64,000 nt of DNA from NCBI GenBank assembly GCA_022448645.1, contig JAKVBZ010000004.1, positions 1-64,000 of the forward strand, in the 5' to 3' direction. Made by a program: the position numbers and the translations under genes. Shown here piece after piece: positions 1 through 8,833 of this stretch. The notes below the pieces were generated by a model, which saw only the letters and a list, made by a program, of their open reading frames with translations, was not told the DNA's origin and searched no databases. This stretch comes from Pirellulaceae bacterium. Lineage in GTDB: Bacteria; Planctomycetota; Planctomycetia; Pirellulales; Pirellulaceae. Positions within the stretch are counted from its first letter, which is position 1. Each line of letters starts with the position of its first letter.

Positions 1-1
1 G

Positions 2-1630
2 ACAGGAACAGTGGATCTATTGAATGCCACCTCAAACCTCGCTTTGACCGGTGGCGACCTGGTGGATGCCAATACCATTGGTGGTGGCACCGTGAATGGG
101 CCGGCTGGAAGTACCCTGCGCATCGATGCCGGTCGTAGCCTGGTAGGCTTTGGCGACATAAATACGGGAGCCCACTTTAAGGATGGGTCTGTGGTGTTGG
201 CCGACAACGGAACTTTGTCAGTCAACGGCGAACTGATTGATTTCGGGGTTATTGGAACCAATGATACAGATGGCAATTTGCAGATTACCAATTCCTGGAA
301 CACCAGCTTGGCGGATCAGTTACAACTGAGTGGTGGGACGGTGTCTGGTGCGCAGATTACCAACGGTGGGTTGACGACCGGATTCGGCACCATTCAAACG
401 GTCGGATTCGACAACTCGGCAACCTTGACGGCTATGGGAGGTACTTTGACCTTGGATACGGTGGCCATTCCCGATTTGGACGGTTCTTTAAACAGTGGTG
501 TGATTAATGCGGTGAATGGTGATGTGGAAGTGACGGCAGCAGGGGGCATTTCTGTATTTCAAGGGACGTTGAATGTGGGTGACGGTTTTGCGTTTCGTAT
601 GCTTTCACGGAGGCTGAACAACGAAGGGTTGGTGAGCATGAATGGTGGGACAGCAGCGGTCGCAGCATTCCGGCAAGCCAGCCAGTTGAGGGTTCATTCT
701 GGTGCGGCCGCTACAATCGTCTCTCCCAATCAGCTCTTTGGGTCTCCCAGTAACAATTTGATTGAGGACGATTTGCATATTGATGGTTCAGCTCAGGTGG
801 AGTCGGGTGCAAATTTTGTTGGTGCCGGAAGAATGATTGTGTTAAACGGTTCGACACTCCAGTTGCTCGATGGTGCTGCCATGGGGATTGATGTCATCAA
901 TTCGGGTTTGGTATTGGTAGGTTCCTCGCCCGGATTGGCGAAAGTGGTGGATTTCGAGCAGACTTCCAGAGGTGAGTGGGTCGTGGAGCTAGGGGGTACG
1001 TTGCCTGGTACCGAATACGACGCGTTGTTGGTAACAGGTAACGCGACGTTGGCTGGATCGCTGGCCATGCAGCCGATTGCTCCTTACGTGGACCCGGCCG
1101 TACGTGGTACGGTGGACGAATTTGACATCTTAATCGCCGACTCGGTAGTCGGCACTTTTGACGATGTGTCTTATGATGCAATTCCGTTGACGCCGACGTT
1201 CGTGGATGTAAACGGTTCGTTTCGCAGTCACCAGGGAAACGGCCTATTCCGTAATGTGAACTATACCCGAACGAGTGTGGAAGTTGAGAATCTGTTGGCC
1301 ATGGACGGCGACGTAGACGGTGACCGCGACATTGATATTACCGACTACAATATTCTGATGGACAACTTTGATCCGAATGGGCTATCACTACCGAATGAAT
1401 GGATCGAAGGGAACTTTGACAATGACAACGACATAGACATGACCGATTTTGGCTTGTTGTCGGCGAATTTTTCACCGGGATTTTATGGTGCTGCAAGCAC
1501 CATTCCCGAACCGACCGCCTTCTGTTTGTGGCTAGCGGGTTGTCTCTTTCTCGGAATGTTTTACCGACAAAGCCAGTTCGTTGCCGTAGGACATGGAGCG
1601 GTCGACAGATTCAGTCCCAACCAGGACTAG
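2..1630 (+). CDS. Secreted repeat protein with dockerin-like loops and PEP-CTERM tail (5' end missing)
   Basis: The frame is open from base 2, so the start lies upstream and only the C-terminal ~540 residues are present. Most of it is Gly/Asn/Thr-rich repetitive sequence with many TLxL- and GxGT-type turns, as in right-handed beta-helix or autotransporter-type secreted proteins. Near the end are two calcium-loop motifs typical of type I dockerin repeats, DGDVDGDRDIDITDYNIL and DNDNDIDMTDFGLL. They are followed by a PEP-CTERM sorting signal: IPEP, a hydrophobic segment (about 16 residues) and a basic tail. The family is known in planctomycetes as exported or surface proteins; the ligand or partner cannot be told. 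The stop codon overlaps the stop of the convergent SNF2 gene. Confidence 0.85.
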   Translation, partial: TGTVDLLNATSNLALTGGDLVDANTIGGGTVNGPAGSTLRIDAGRSLVGFGDINTGAHFKDGSVVLADNGTLSVNGELIDFGVIGTNDTDGNLQITNSWNTSLADQLQLSGGTVSGAQITNGGLTTGFGTIQTVGFDNSATLTAMGGTLTLDTVAIPDLDGSLNSGVINAVNGDVEVTAAGGISVFQGTLNVGDGFAFRMLSRRLNNEGLVSMNGGTAAVAAFRQASQLRVHSGAAATIVSPNQLFGSPSNNLIEDDLHIDGSAQVESGANFVGAGRMIVLNGSTLQLLDGAAMGIDVINSGLVLVGSSPGLAKVVDFEQTSRGEWVVELGGTLPGTEYDALLVTGNATLAGSLAMQPIAPYVDPAVRGTVDEFDILIADSVVGTFDDVSYDAIPLTPTFVDVNGSFRSHQGNGLFRNVNYTRTSVEVENLLAMDGDVDGDRDIDITDYNILMDNFDPNGLSLPNEWIEGNFDNDNDIDMTDFGLLSANFSPGFYGAASTIPEPTAFCLWLAGCLFLGMFYRQSQFVAVGHGAVDRFSPNQD

Positions 1631-3360
1631 GCAGCGTGCTGTCCGCTGATCGGATTCGGGAGGGAAAATAGGCCGAATATTTCGTCCTGCGATAGTCCGA
1701 GCGAAGGTGGTGATTCGCGATCGGCCAAGACGGTTTCAAAGAGCTCTCGTTTTTGTTGAAGGATCTCGTCAATTCGTTCTTCGATGGTACCTAATGTGAT
1801 GAAGCGTGTTACCGTTACGGGACCAGCAACGCCGATACGGTGAGCACGATTGATGGCTTGATCTTCGACAGCCGGATTCCACCAGCGATCGAAGAGGAAG
1901 ACATAATTGGCAAATTGCAGGTTCAGTCCAACACTCCCGGCGCCATACGTCATCAGCAGGACTTGATGCTCCGAGTTGTCACGGAACGCGGTTAACACTT
2001 TGTCTCTATCTCGATGAGGAATCTTGCCGTGGTATTCCAAAGGGTGGTAAGCATGCAATCTTTTCTTCAGTCGGCGTAGTGTGCGGACCCACTGGCTGAA
2101 GACAATGGCCTTGGCTCCACTGGCAGCCACCTCTTCCAAGTCTGCCTGCAGCCGATCAAGTTTAGGACTTTCTTCAGTGGCCGGATCGAAGTTACAGATT
2201 TGTTTGAGACGCAAGACAAGTTCGAAGACGTGCTGCACCGTGACTTCGCCTCCCAGCCCCGCCAACCGCACCACCCCCTCTTTTTCCGCCAGTGTATACG
2301 ACTGGTGTTGTGCTGAGCTGAGTGATAACTGAGCATCACGGAACAGTTTAGGAGGTAATTCGTCGAGGACTTGGTCTTTTGTGCGACGCAGTAAATAGTC
2401 CTGTGTGGCGAGACGGAGTCGACGTGGCGTCAACTCACCTCGGAGCACGCCCGGTCGTAGGAATTCGAAGATGTTGAATAGATCGTCCGCACTGTTTTCG
2501 ATGGGGGTGCCTGTCAGTGACCAACTTCGCTTGCGCTGGATGCTCCGCACAGCACGGTTCGTTGCGCTGGAGCGGTTTTTGATGCGCTGTGCTTCATCCA
2601 AAACAACCAAGTCAAATTCTAAATCGTTTTCCTTGAGGAAGGGGGCGTCACGTACGACCAACTCATAATTGGCAATTTTGATCGGTTGCTCTGGCATAGA
2701 CCAAAGCCATTCTCGTTTTCGACCGTTACCCTCAATGATTGTCACAGGCAGTTCTGGTGCCCACAGCTGGAACTCACGTTGCCAGTTGGTGACCAGCGGC
2801 TTGGGGCAGATTAACAAAACGTTTTTCAAATCACCTGAGTAGGCCATCAGCCGAATCGACGTGATGGCTTGCATTGTTTTGCCCAAACCCATTTCGTCAG
2901 CCAGCATGGCCGCTTGTCGCGTGAAAAGGAAAGCAACCCCTTCCATCTGATAGGGAAAAGGTGGAAATGGGAACTCCAGCGACTTGGACGAAAAAATGGT
3001 TTCTAGAGGTGGCTGCAGTGCATAAAAGAGCCGATCCTTGAGTTTGATCACGTCGTGAGGAGCTTGCAAGCGCGTGCTGTTGCCTCTGGCTTGAGGTAGG
3101 AGAGGAGTTTTGGTGGCCAGACCTGACAGCTTTCGTTTGCCTGTACGCGGTGCGGTGCTAGATACATCGCCTTCGTCACCAAAATCAAAACTCCGAACGG
3201 GAATCGAATGCGAACCAAAAGGAATCGACACCACGTCGGGAATCGAGATTTGCACTGCTGGAGAGCTTAGCGAAATAGACGGTTTGCGGAACAGAGCTGT
3301 TTGCCATCCCGTTGCCACGAGGGATGCCCGCAATTCAAGATCCACAGTCAGGTTTCTCAC
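1627..3360 (-). CDS. SNF2-family DEAD/DEAH-box ATPase (helicase-like)
   Basis: A 577-residue Swi2/Snf2 ATPase, which would translocate on duplex DNA and remodel DNA-protein complexes in the cytoplasm. Visible motifs in order are Walker [15 protein letters not shown] (~153-166), Walker B DEAQRIKN (~255-262), motif [12 protein letters not shown] (~282), motif IV-like VFSQW, motif [11 protein letters not shown] and motif VI RAHRIG. The first ~130 residues lack a recognisable domain. No SWIM zinc finger or nuclease is attached. Its start overlaps the end of the upstream 221-residue gene by 4 bases (ATGA), so the two are probably translationally coupled. Phage-defence systems also use SNF2 proteins, but no methylase or nuclease partner is nearby, so a housekeeping role is more likely. 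Confidence 0.93.
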   Translation of the reverse strand: MRNLTVDLELRASLVATGWQTALFRKPSISLSSPAVQISIPDVVSIPFGSHSIPVRSFDFGDEGDVSSTAPRTGKRKLSGLATKTPLLPQARGNSTRLQAPHDVIKLKDRLFYALQPPLETIFSSKSLEFPFPPFPYQMEGVAFLFTRQAAMLADEMGLGKTMQAITSIRLMAYSGDLKNVLLICPKPLVTNWQREFQLWAPELPVTIIEGNGRKREWLWSMPEQPIKIANYELVVRDAPFLKENDLEFDLVVLDEAQRIKNRSSATNRAVRSIQRKRSWSLTGTPIENSADDLFNIFEFLRPGVLRGELTPRRLRLATQDYLLRRTKDQVLDELPPKLFRDAQLSLSSAQHQSYTLAEKEGVVRLAGLGGEVTVQHVFELVLRLKQICNFDPATEESPKLDRLQADLEEVAASGAKAIVFSQWVRTLRRLKKRLHAYHPLEYHGKIPHRDRDKVLTAFRDNSEHQVLLMTYGAGSVGLNLQFANYVFLFDRWWNPAVEDQAINRAHRIGVAGPVTVTRFITLGTIEERIDEILQQKRELFETVLADRESPPSLGLSQDEIFGLFSLPNPISGQHAA

Positions 3361-4022
3361 TGTTGTTGAGCTTCCTGGATGGCATGGTGGATACGATCGA
3401 ACGGTTCGAACAGGTCAAAGCCGTCTCCGAGCAGACGATACTGTTCCTGCACAACAGCTTCGTCCTCTCGATAGCTTTCCGCAACGGACAGCGTGTAGTC
3501 ACCGGTGTGGAAAGTGCAAAGAGAAATTCCCATCGGTGCGTTTGTGTCAGGATGGGGTGGGTCCAAGCGGCTGCTGCTGGATACAGAACTGGGTTCTGCT
3601 TCCGCAGCTGTTGGATTTGTCTTCAGAAGAGCGATAGGACACTTGCTAAACTGACGCACGTGAAGGATTTCGGGCATATCCGTGCAGATGACACTTGGTG
3701 GATTCTTTGTCTGAGACCAGAGTGTTTGCCCAATTTGTTCACCGATCAAATACGGTTTTAGGGTAGGTCCGTACAAGATTTCTTGGGCGCGGTTCGGCCG
3801 TACGGGTGCTGTGCAATGAAATTCGAGCGGACGACCCGTATGGTTAAGCACCAGATAACCACCGAAAAAACCATGTTCGGTCGACTCAACAACCGTCATG
3901 AAGCCTATGTCTGGCAACAATTTGGAACGAGAAGAGGTCATGGTATTGAGGCGGCAAAGCTGGGGATCATCAGCAGGGCGTGAGTCGCGAGGTCTGCGGC
4001 GGACGAGGAGACGAGAAGCCAT
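3357..4022 (-). CDS. Unknown protein coupled to SNF2 ATPase
   Basis: A 221-residue protein (194 if the internal Met at 3941 is the start). I do not recognise the family. The core (GFFGGYLVLNHTGRPLEFHC, then PVRPNRAQEILYGPTL and IGEQIGQTL) is orderly and globular-looking. A low-complexity Ser/Pro stretch follows around residues 140-160, and the C-terminus ends in a Gln-rich helix. No signal peptide or membrane segment is seen. The stop overlaps the SNF2 start (ATGA), which suggests a two-gene operon and perhaps a functional partner of the ATPase. No strong ribosome binding site precedes either start candidate, so the N-terminus is uncertain. Confidence 0.75.
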   Translation of the reverse strand: MASRLLVRRRPRDSRPADDPQLCRLNTMTSSRSKLLPDIGFMTVVESTEHGFFGGYLVLNHTGRPLEFHCTAPVRPNRAQEILYGPTLKPYLIGEQIGQTLWSQTKNPPSVICTDMPEILHVRQFSKCPIALLKTNPTAAEAEPSSVSSSSRLDPPHPDTNAPMGISLCTFHTGDYTLSVAESYREDEAVVQEQYRLLGDGFDLFEPFDRIHHAIQEAQQQ

Positions 4023-4416
4023 GGCCGCATTCGTCTCATCGGGCTGTAACGAATGGAGACTTTAGGACCAGCTACACGGTTTGTCAGACAGCTGCTAGCA
4101 AGGACGGCCTGATTTCCACATTGCGTGCCCAGCTGCAACGGTATGCTAGAAAATGGAGAAAGTTTTAGGGACATCTTTTATTGGGTGGCTCGACGGGGGT
4201 TATTCGGTGGCTTATACTGAATCCCTGCACTTCCACTTCCATTAGTGTATGTATCAAACTAGGTTCCAGACGACAGTCCCCCGCATACTGCGCGCAAGGC
4301 GCACCACGACGGCACAATCATCAGTCACGTTTTGTACGGTCTGGGACCTTTCTAGATCGCCCAAGCGTATCGCATCTTTTAAATTTATCTTTCCAAGCTC
4401 GAGGAGTTGTACCGAC
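4023..4416. other. Divergent intergenic region
   Basis: It separates the minus-strand SNF2 pair from a plus-strand small gene and should hold both promoters. A TATACT hexamer at 4213-4218 could be a -10 box, but no good -35 is seen at the expected distance. No convincing coding sequence. Confidence 0.4.
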
Positions 4417-4890
4417 ATGGCGGACGATCCCAGGCAAGTCCCTCCTATATTCACTCAGTATGATGTTTCTCCTAATTCGGCACCGAATCGAGGAAATGAT
4501 CCTGAAGCGGTTCATACCGAAGTCATTGCCTTATTGCGAGATATTCTTTCGGCACAAGACCGACAGAACCAACTCATGGAAGAGCTTGTTACCCAAATGG
4601 GAGCAACCCAAAAACAACGTCTAAACGAGTTAGGTCAGTGGAAGCAGGCGAACCCGCACCTGGCAAGGGATTGTCGTCGCGCGGCCGAGTGGTTAAGTCA
4701 GGCTCAGACTGAATACCTGCGTGGCGTTACTGAAGAAGTGAACGACAATGGTGATGGAATTGTTGACAGCGAGTACTTGTTGAACGAGCTTGTCGATCGT
4801 TACGGTCCACGTTTAGCGCATTTGAATGGAGTCTTACAAGTCTTATCGCAATTGGGTAATGTGGTAGACGAAGCGGAAGAGAAAGAGTAA
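4417..4890 (+). CDS. Small helical protein of unknown function
   Basis: 157 residues starting MADDPRQVPP. I chose the ATG at 4417 because GAGGAG lies at 4401-4406, about 10 bases upstream, and the in-frame sequence further upstream is Arg/Ser-rich and unlike protein. After a Pro/Asn-rich N-terminus it is predicted largely helical, with a possible coiled segment (DRQNQLMEELVTQMGATQKQ). An acidic loop (NDNGDGIVDSEYLLNE) resembles a degenerate EF-hand. No signal peptide or membrane segment. I do not recognise a named family. Confidence 0.7.
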   Translation: MADDPRQVPPIFTQYDVSPNSAPNRGNDPEAVHTEVIALLRDILSAQDRQNQLMEELVTQMGATQKQRLNELGQWKQANPHLARDCRRAAEWLSQAQTEYLRGVTEEVNDNGDGIVDSEYLLNELVDRYGPRLAHLNGVLQVLSQLGNVVDEAEEKE

Positions 4891-5306
4891 ATAACAAGTG
4901 GTCCTACAGGCGGCCGGCAGCCACTTCGACTCAGGATATTGTCTGCCAAGTGTTGACACAGAGGATGCTGTTTTGTGGGACCTATAGATTTGTAGCTGGA
5001 CATGCTGAGGCCGTGATGGGACGCGGCCTCAAGTTTTGGTTCCCGTTTTTGGGAAGCTGAGAGACTTTCAGATTTCTCCTGCCTGAGCCTTACCTCAGTC
5101 CCACCTGCCTTTTTTTCTGGACTCGGTCTTCGGTCGTGTAGGCTGATGCCTGGATGGTCATGCGATTGACTCGCCCGCAACACACATTGGTTGTTGTTCG
5201 GGCATGCCGACAAGCGCTGACGGCTATACCCACGGCGGTGCTATTGTTTGGTTGCCAGTTTCACGTCTCGCCGGAGTTCCGCGACAATACCAGCGAGCTG
5301 ATTCAC
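4891..5306. other. Intergenic region before pseudogene
   Basis: No coding sequence I can support. It may contain further, unrecognisable remains of the PQQ-propeller gene whose conserved part begins near 5307. Confidence 0.3.
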
Positions 5307-5790
5307 ATGGCGGGAGCTCATGGCGAATCGTGGCATTCGTCTGATCCTAATGGTCCTTTACTTGCCATACGCCCAGGTGGCTGCGGCGACGTAACCCAGG
5401 CTCATGTTTTTTGGCGTGATCCAAGTGGTGGGTCCGACGTCGCGTCCGGGGTGTGTATCAAGATCGGATGTTTTCTGTTTCAAGTCGTGGAGTGGTGGGC
5501 TGACCCACGGAGGCTTGTTTTGGCGACAGAGACTTCAAGGCGATGTCTTTTCGAGTCTTCTAGCTAGTGGTGGCCTCGCGTACACGACAAGTGAACAAGG
5601 ACGTGTCGATGTTATTGAATCAGCAGACGAGTTTCGTCTAGCGACAACCAATGTCCTGGGCGATCGTAGCATGGTTTCTCCTGCGGTTGGCGGCGGAGAT
5701 ATCTTCGTCCGCAGCACGGAGTATTTGATCCGCATTGCGATGGCAGTGCCCGGTGGGCAGCCGGAAGGAGTCATTGCATTGGCCGAATGA
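5307..5790 (+). pseudogene. PQQ-type beta-propeller protein remnant, multiple frameshifts
   Basis: Pieces of one propeller repeat protein lie in all three forward frames. Frame one (5307 to about 5450) reads SSDPNGPLLAIRPGGCGDVT...HVFWRD. Frame two (5459-5503) reads QDRMFSVSSRGVVG and then stops. Frame three (5509-5790) reads GGLFWRQRLQGDVFSS...YTTSEQGRVDVIE...VSPAVGGGDIFVRS. Read in order they give a continuous segment of the family (RPGGxGDVT, then VYxxGRMY-like, then LFWRQRLQGDVFSS), so at least two indels have occurred. The N-terminal half is missing or unrecognisable. The intact relative in this window is the lipoprotein at 9985. Confidence 0.75.
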
Positions 5791-6126
5791 AGTCGGTCTT
5801 TGGTGGAATCCGTTACTTGAAATGACGGAAGGATGTGCGGTAAAGATTCGCGCAGCCCGTTGTGTTTCCAGCTCATGTTAGTTATTTTCGGATGGAATGC
5901 CTGTACGTATTTTGCCTGCCAGCCGTGCAGTTTGACAATATAATCAGTCGTTGTACTTGGGTGTTTTGGTAGGATGCGGCCCAGATGAAGAGAGGTAAGG
6001 TCCCACCGGGATGAGCTGGCGGGCAAAATCGTACACTAGTCAAAGTTTATCAGTCACCTTTGGTGACGTTTTCCAACTGTGTTCGGCAATACAGGACACC
6101 CTTCACGAAAGAAGGTTTCCATTGAG
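5791..6126. other. Intergenic region upstream of acyl-ligase operon
   Basis: No gene supported. It should contain the promoter of the operon beginning at 6127; AAGAAGG near 6111 is a plausible ribosome binding site. No clear promoter hexamers were identified. Confidence 0.35.
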
Positions 6127-7287
6127 ATGAATGCTCCCGAAACAAGTAATACGCAGTCAGCCATTGGTGAATCGCAAGGTAGCGGATTGCAAGACAAAAT
6201 CCAGCGAGCAAGTGAACAACTGGACGCGCACACCTATGAAACCGTGCAATGGCACTTCCATGAATCCACGGGCAGTTCTTTTTGGTTGGAAAAAAAATCG
6301 GAGCTCAATTTCGATCCGCTCAACGAAGTTAAATCTTTTGACGATTTGCGTAAATTTCCAGCGTTCGAGGACGAATGGTTGCGAGGAGGCCCAGTGCGTC
6401 GTTGGGTGCCTAAAGGATTAGCGGATAAGCCTGTTTATGTTTTTGAAACGGGAGGTACTACAGGAATTCCGAAGAGTCGAGTGGTGATCGATGATTTCCG
6501 AATCGACTATGAACTTTTTAGTGGAACATTACCGGATCAATATTTTCCACGTGGGGCTAACTGGCTCATGTTAGGCCCTTCTGGGCCTCGCCGTTTACGT
6601 TTGGCCGTCGAACACCTTGCTCAGTTTCGTGGAGGGATCTGTTTTTGTATTGATCTCGACCCGCGTTGGGTGGTTAAATTGATCAAAAAGGGATGGATGG
6701 AGCATCTTGAGGAATACAAACGACATTGCATGGATCAGGCCGTCACGATCCTCACGGCGAATCATGACGTCCGTTGCATGTTCGGAACGCCGAAGCTGAT
6801 AGAATCGCTCGCTTTAAGGCTGGAAGAACTGGGGACTTCGCTATCCGAAATTGGAATCACCGGAATTTTTTCAGGTGGGACCGAGTTTACACCACAGTGG
6901 ACTCGATTTGCGGTAGAGGAACTATTGGGAGGTCCTCCTGAGCAGAGTGGCGTGTACATGACACCGACATATGGCAATACATTGATGGGCCTTGCTTGTA
7001 GCAAGCCAGTCACGGCCGCTGACGGATACAAGATAACCTATTTCGCTCCTCAGCCGCGAGCTGTTGCGGAAGTCGTCGACTTTGACGACGACAGCCATGT
7101 GGTGGGTTACGGTGAAACTGGTCGTGTCAAACTCACCACACTTACCAAAGAGTTTTTCGTTCCAGGCTTTCTCGAGAGAGATGAGGCCGAGCGGGAGCCT
7201 CCGTATGAAACCTATCCGTGGGACGGTGTGAGTGGCGTGCGGCCGTTTCACCGCTTGGCAAAAGCGACAACGGTGGGCGTTTACTAA
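6127..7287 (+). CDS. PaaK/LuxE-like acyl-adenylating ligase
   Basis: 386 residues of the AMP-binding superfamily, nearest in character to phenylacetate-CoA ligase (PaaK) and acyl-protein synthetase (LuxE). The nucleotide-binding P-loop is FETGGTTGIPKSRVV (~107-121). A later motif FSGGTEF (~240) and a C-terminal GYGETGRVKLTTLT match the A-domain order of the family. It would activate a carboxylic acid as acyl-AMP for transfer to CoA or a protein thiol; the substrate is unknown. I chose the ATG at 6127 because AAGAAGG precedes it and the upstream in-frame extension looks non-coding. It leads a set with an aldehyde dehydrogenase/acyl reductase and an alcohol dehydrogenase. It is shorter than PaaK (~430 residues). 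Confidence 0.8.
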   Translation: MNAPETSNTQSAIGESQGSGLQDKIQRASEQLDAHTYETVQWHFHESTGSSFWLEKKSELNFDPLNEVKSFDDLRKFPAFEDEWLRGGPVRRWVPKGLADKPVYVFETGGTTGIPKSRVVIDDFRIDYELFSGTLPDQYFPRGANWLMLGPSGPRRLRLAVEHLAQFRGGICFCIDLDPRWVVKLIKKGWMEHLEEYKRHCMDQAVTILTANHDVRCMFGTPKLIESLALRLEELGTSLSEIGITGIFSGGTEFTPQWTRFAVEELLGGPPEQSGVYMTPTYGNTLMGLACSKPVTAADGYKITYFAPQPRAVAEVVDFDDDSHVVGYGETGRVKLTTLTKEFFVPGFLERDEAEREPPYETYPWDGVSGVRPFHRLAKATTVGVY

Positions 7288-7390
7288 GCTGTAGACCGTT
7301 CCACGAACGGGGTTCATGCATGCTTGAGACGCGGTATCGTAGTCCAAACTTGTTCACAGTCAATTTCTACAATTAAGGGGAAATTCTGCC

Positions 7391-8833
7391 GTGTTAAACA
7401 TTCCGGTTCTGCGCTGGGGGCAGCCATATGACTCGTTGGAGACGGAAGATGTGTTCCATTTTGCCACTGGAGAGTCGATTGCTCGTGTGAGCCAGTCTGG
7501 GGGTGGGATCATTCAGCGAGATATGCGCAAAGCCGCGCGTGCACGTGAGGTATTGCGTGAGATCGGGCCAGCCGAATTGATCGAGCGAATAGGTCGGGCG
7601 GCTGATTTGTACGTTCAAGGCCAGTTGCCTATTGGTGATGGTACGCAAACGCCCGAAGAATTTGTCCATGCACAATCTGCGAGTACTGGATTGCCCGAGC
7701 ACATGTGCCGTGCGAACATGCAAAAAAATGCATTCGTTCTGGAGCACATGGGGGAGATTCTAGATGCGCTCACTCGTGGTTTGCATTTAGACATTCTTGC
7801 TCGGGGTTTTGGAATGGAAGATCGGGGGGTGGTCGTTAGTTATCAGGCGCAGGCCCCCGTCCTAGGAGCCGTCTTGCCGTCGAACTCTCCTGGAGTACAT
7901 ACACTTTGGTTACCCGTCATTCCCTTACAGCTTGGTTTGGTGCTCAAACCGGGTCCCCAAGAACCGTGGACACCTTACCGTGTCGCGTCGGCGTTTTGTG
8001 AAGCGGGAATTCCTCCAGAAACAATAGCAATCTATCCTGGTGGTCCGGAAGCAGGGGCCGCCGTTTTGGCTGGTTGTGATCGCAGTATGATTTTTGGTGG
8101 AACTCCGACGGTCGAACAGTACCAAGGAAATCCCTGCGTGCAAGCGCATGGCCCAGGTTTTTCCAAGATCCTGCTCGGGGATGACGTTGTTGATGACTGG
8201 GAGCAATATGTTGATCTCATGGCGGAAAGTATTTTCATCAACAGCGGGCGGAGTTGTATTAATTGTTCGGGTGTTTGGGCGTCGCGCCACACTGAGGAGA
8301 TTGCTCAAGCACTTGCCGAACGATTGGGGCCTGTTGAAGTGAAACCGCCCCAAGATCCTGAAGCTGGCTTAGCAGCGTTCACGGTTCCAGCCATGGCGCA
8401 AGGTGTGTGGGAGATGATTCAAAATGATTTGGATGAAGACGGTGTCACCGACGTGACGGCACCTTTTGGTGAACGACTTGTCGAGCAGGAGCGTTGTGCA
8501 TATTTAAAGCCTATGATTGTGCACTGCACGTCCCCTGATGTGGCGGTTGCCAAGAAAGAGTACATGTTTCCTTTCGCCACCGTCGTCCAATGTCCGCAGG
8601 AAGAGATGTTGAACAAGATAGGTCCTACGCTGGTTGGAAGCGGCATTACGAGAGATGCGCGATTTATTGAGCAGTTAAGCAACGCGGTTCACATCGATCG
8701 TCTCAACATTGGTGCGATTCCTACCAGTCGGTTGAATTGGAAACAACCGCATGAGGGCAATATCATCGAATTTCTCTTTCGCTCCCGTGCCTATCAGGTA
8801 GCGGATGATCAGTTCGAGGCAATGTTGTCCTGA
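7391..8833 (+). CDS. Aldehyde dehydrogenase family protein / putative acyl reductase
   Basis: 480 residues with the aldehyde dehydrogenase fold signature: a mid-protein nucleotide-binding stretch (APVLGAVLPSNSPGVHTLWLPV, quoted in part; then LKPGPQEPWTPYRVASAF), FGGT around residue 238, and a catalytic Cys region SGRSCINCSG (~284-293) in place of the usual GQxC. The enzyme would interconvert an aldehyde and an acyl thioester or acid using NAD(P). Between a ligase and an alcohol dehydrogenase, acyl-CoA (or acyl-protein) reductase is the most economical role; this is inferred. The start is preceded by AAGGGG at 7375-7380. Its stop overlaps the next start by one base (TGATG). Confidence 0.82.
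   Translation: MLNIPVLRWGQPYDSLETEDVFHFATGESIARVSQSGGGIIQRDMRKAARAREVLREIGPAELIERIGRAADLYVQGQLPIGDGTQTPEEFVHAQSASTGLPEHMCRANMQKNAFVLEHMGEILDALTRGLHLDILARGFGMEDRGVVVSYQAQAPVLGAVLPSNSPGVHTLWLPVIPLQLGLVLKPGPQEPWTPYRVASAFCEAGIPPETIAIYPGGPEAGAAVLAGCDRSMIFGGTPTVEQYQGNPCVQAHGPGFSKILLGDDVVDDWEQYVDLMAESIFINSGRSCINCSGVWASRHTEEIAQALAERLGPVEVKPPQDPEAGLAAFTVPAMAQGVWEMIQNDLDEDGVTDVTAPFGERLVEQERCAYLKPMIVHCTSPDVAVAKKEYMFPFATVVQCPQEEMLNKIGPTLVGSGITRDARFIEQLSNAVHIDRLNIGAIPTSRLNWKQPHEGNIIEFLFRSRAYQVADDQFEAMLS

Noticed and set aside
1627..4022. SNF2 gene as part of a phage-defence system such as DISARM
   Set aside because: No methylase, nuclease or other defence gene lies nearby; only the generic SNF2 ATPase is present.
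5154..5567. Open frame of 137 codons taken as an intact gene
   Set aside because: Only its middle matches a PQQ-propeller family and the match continues in other frames; it is part of a pseudogene.
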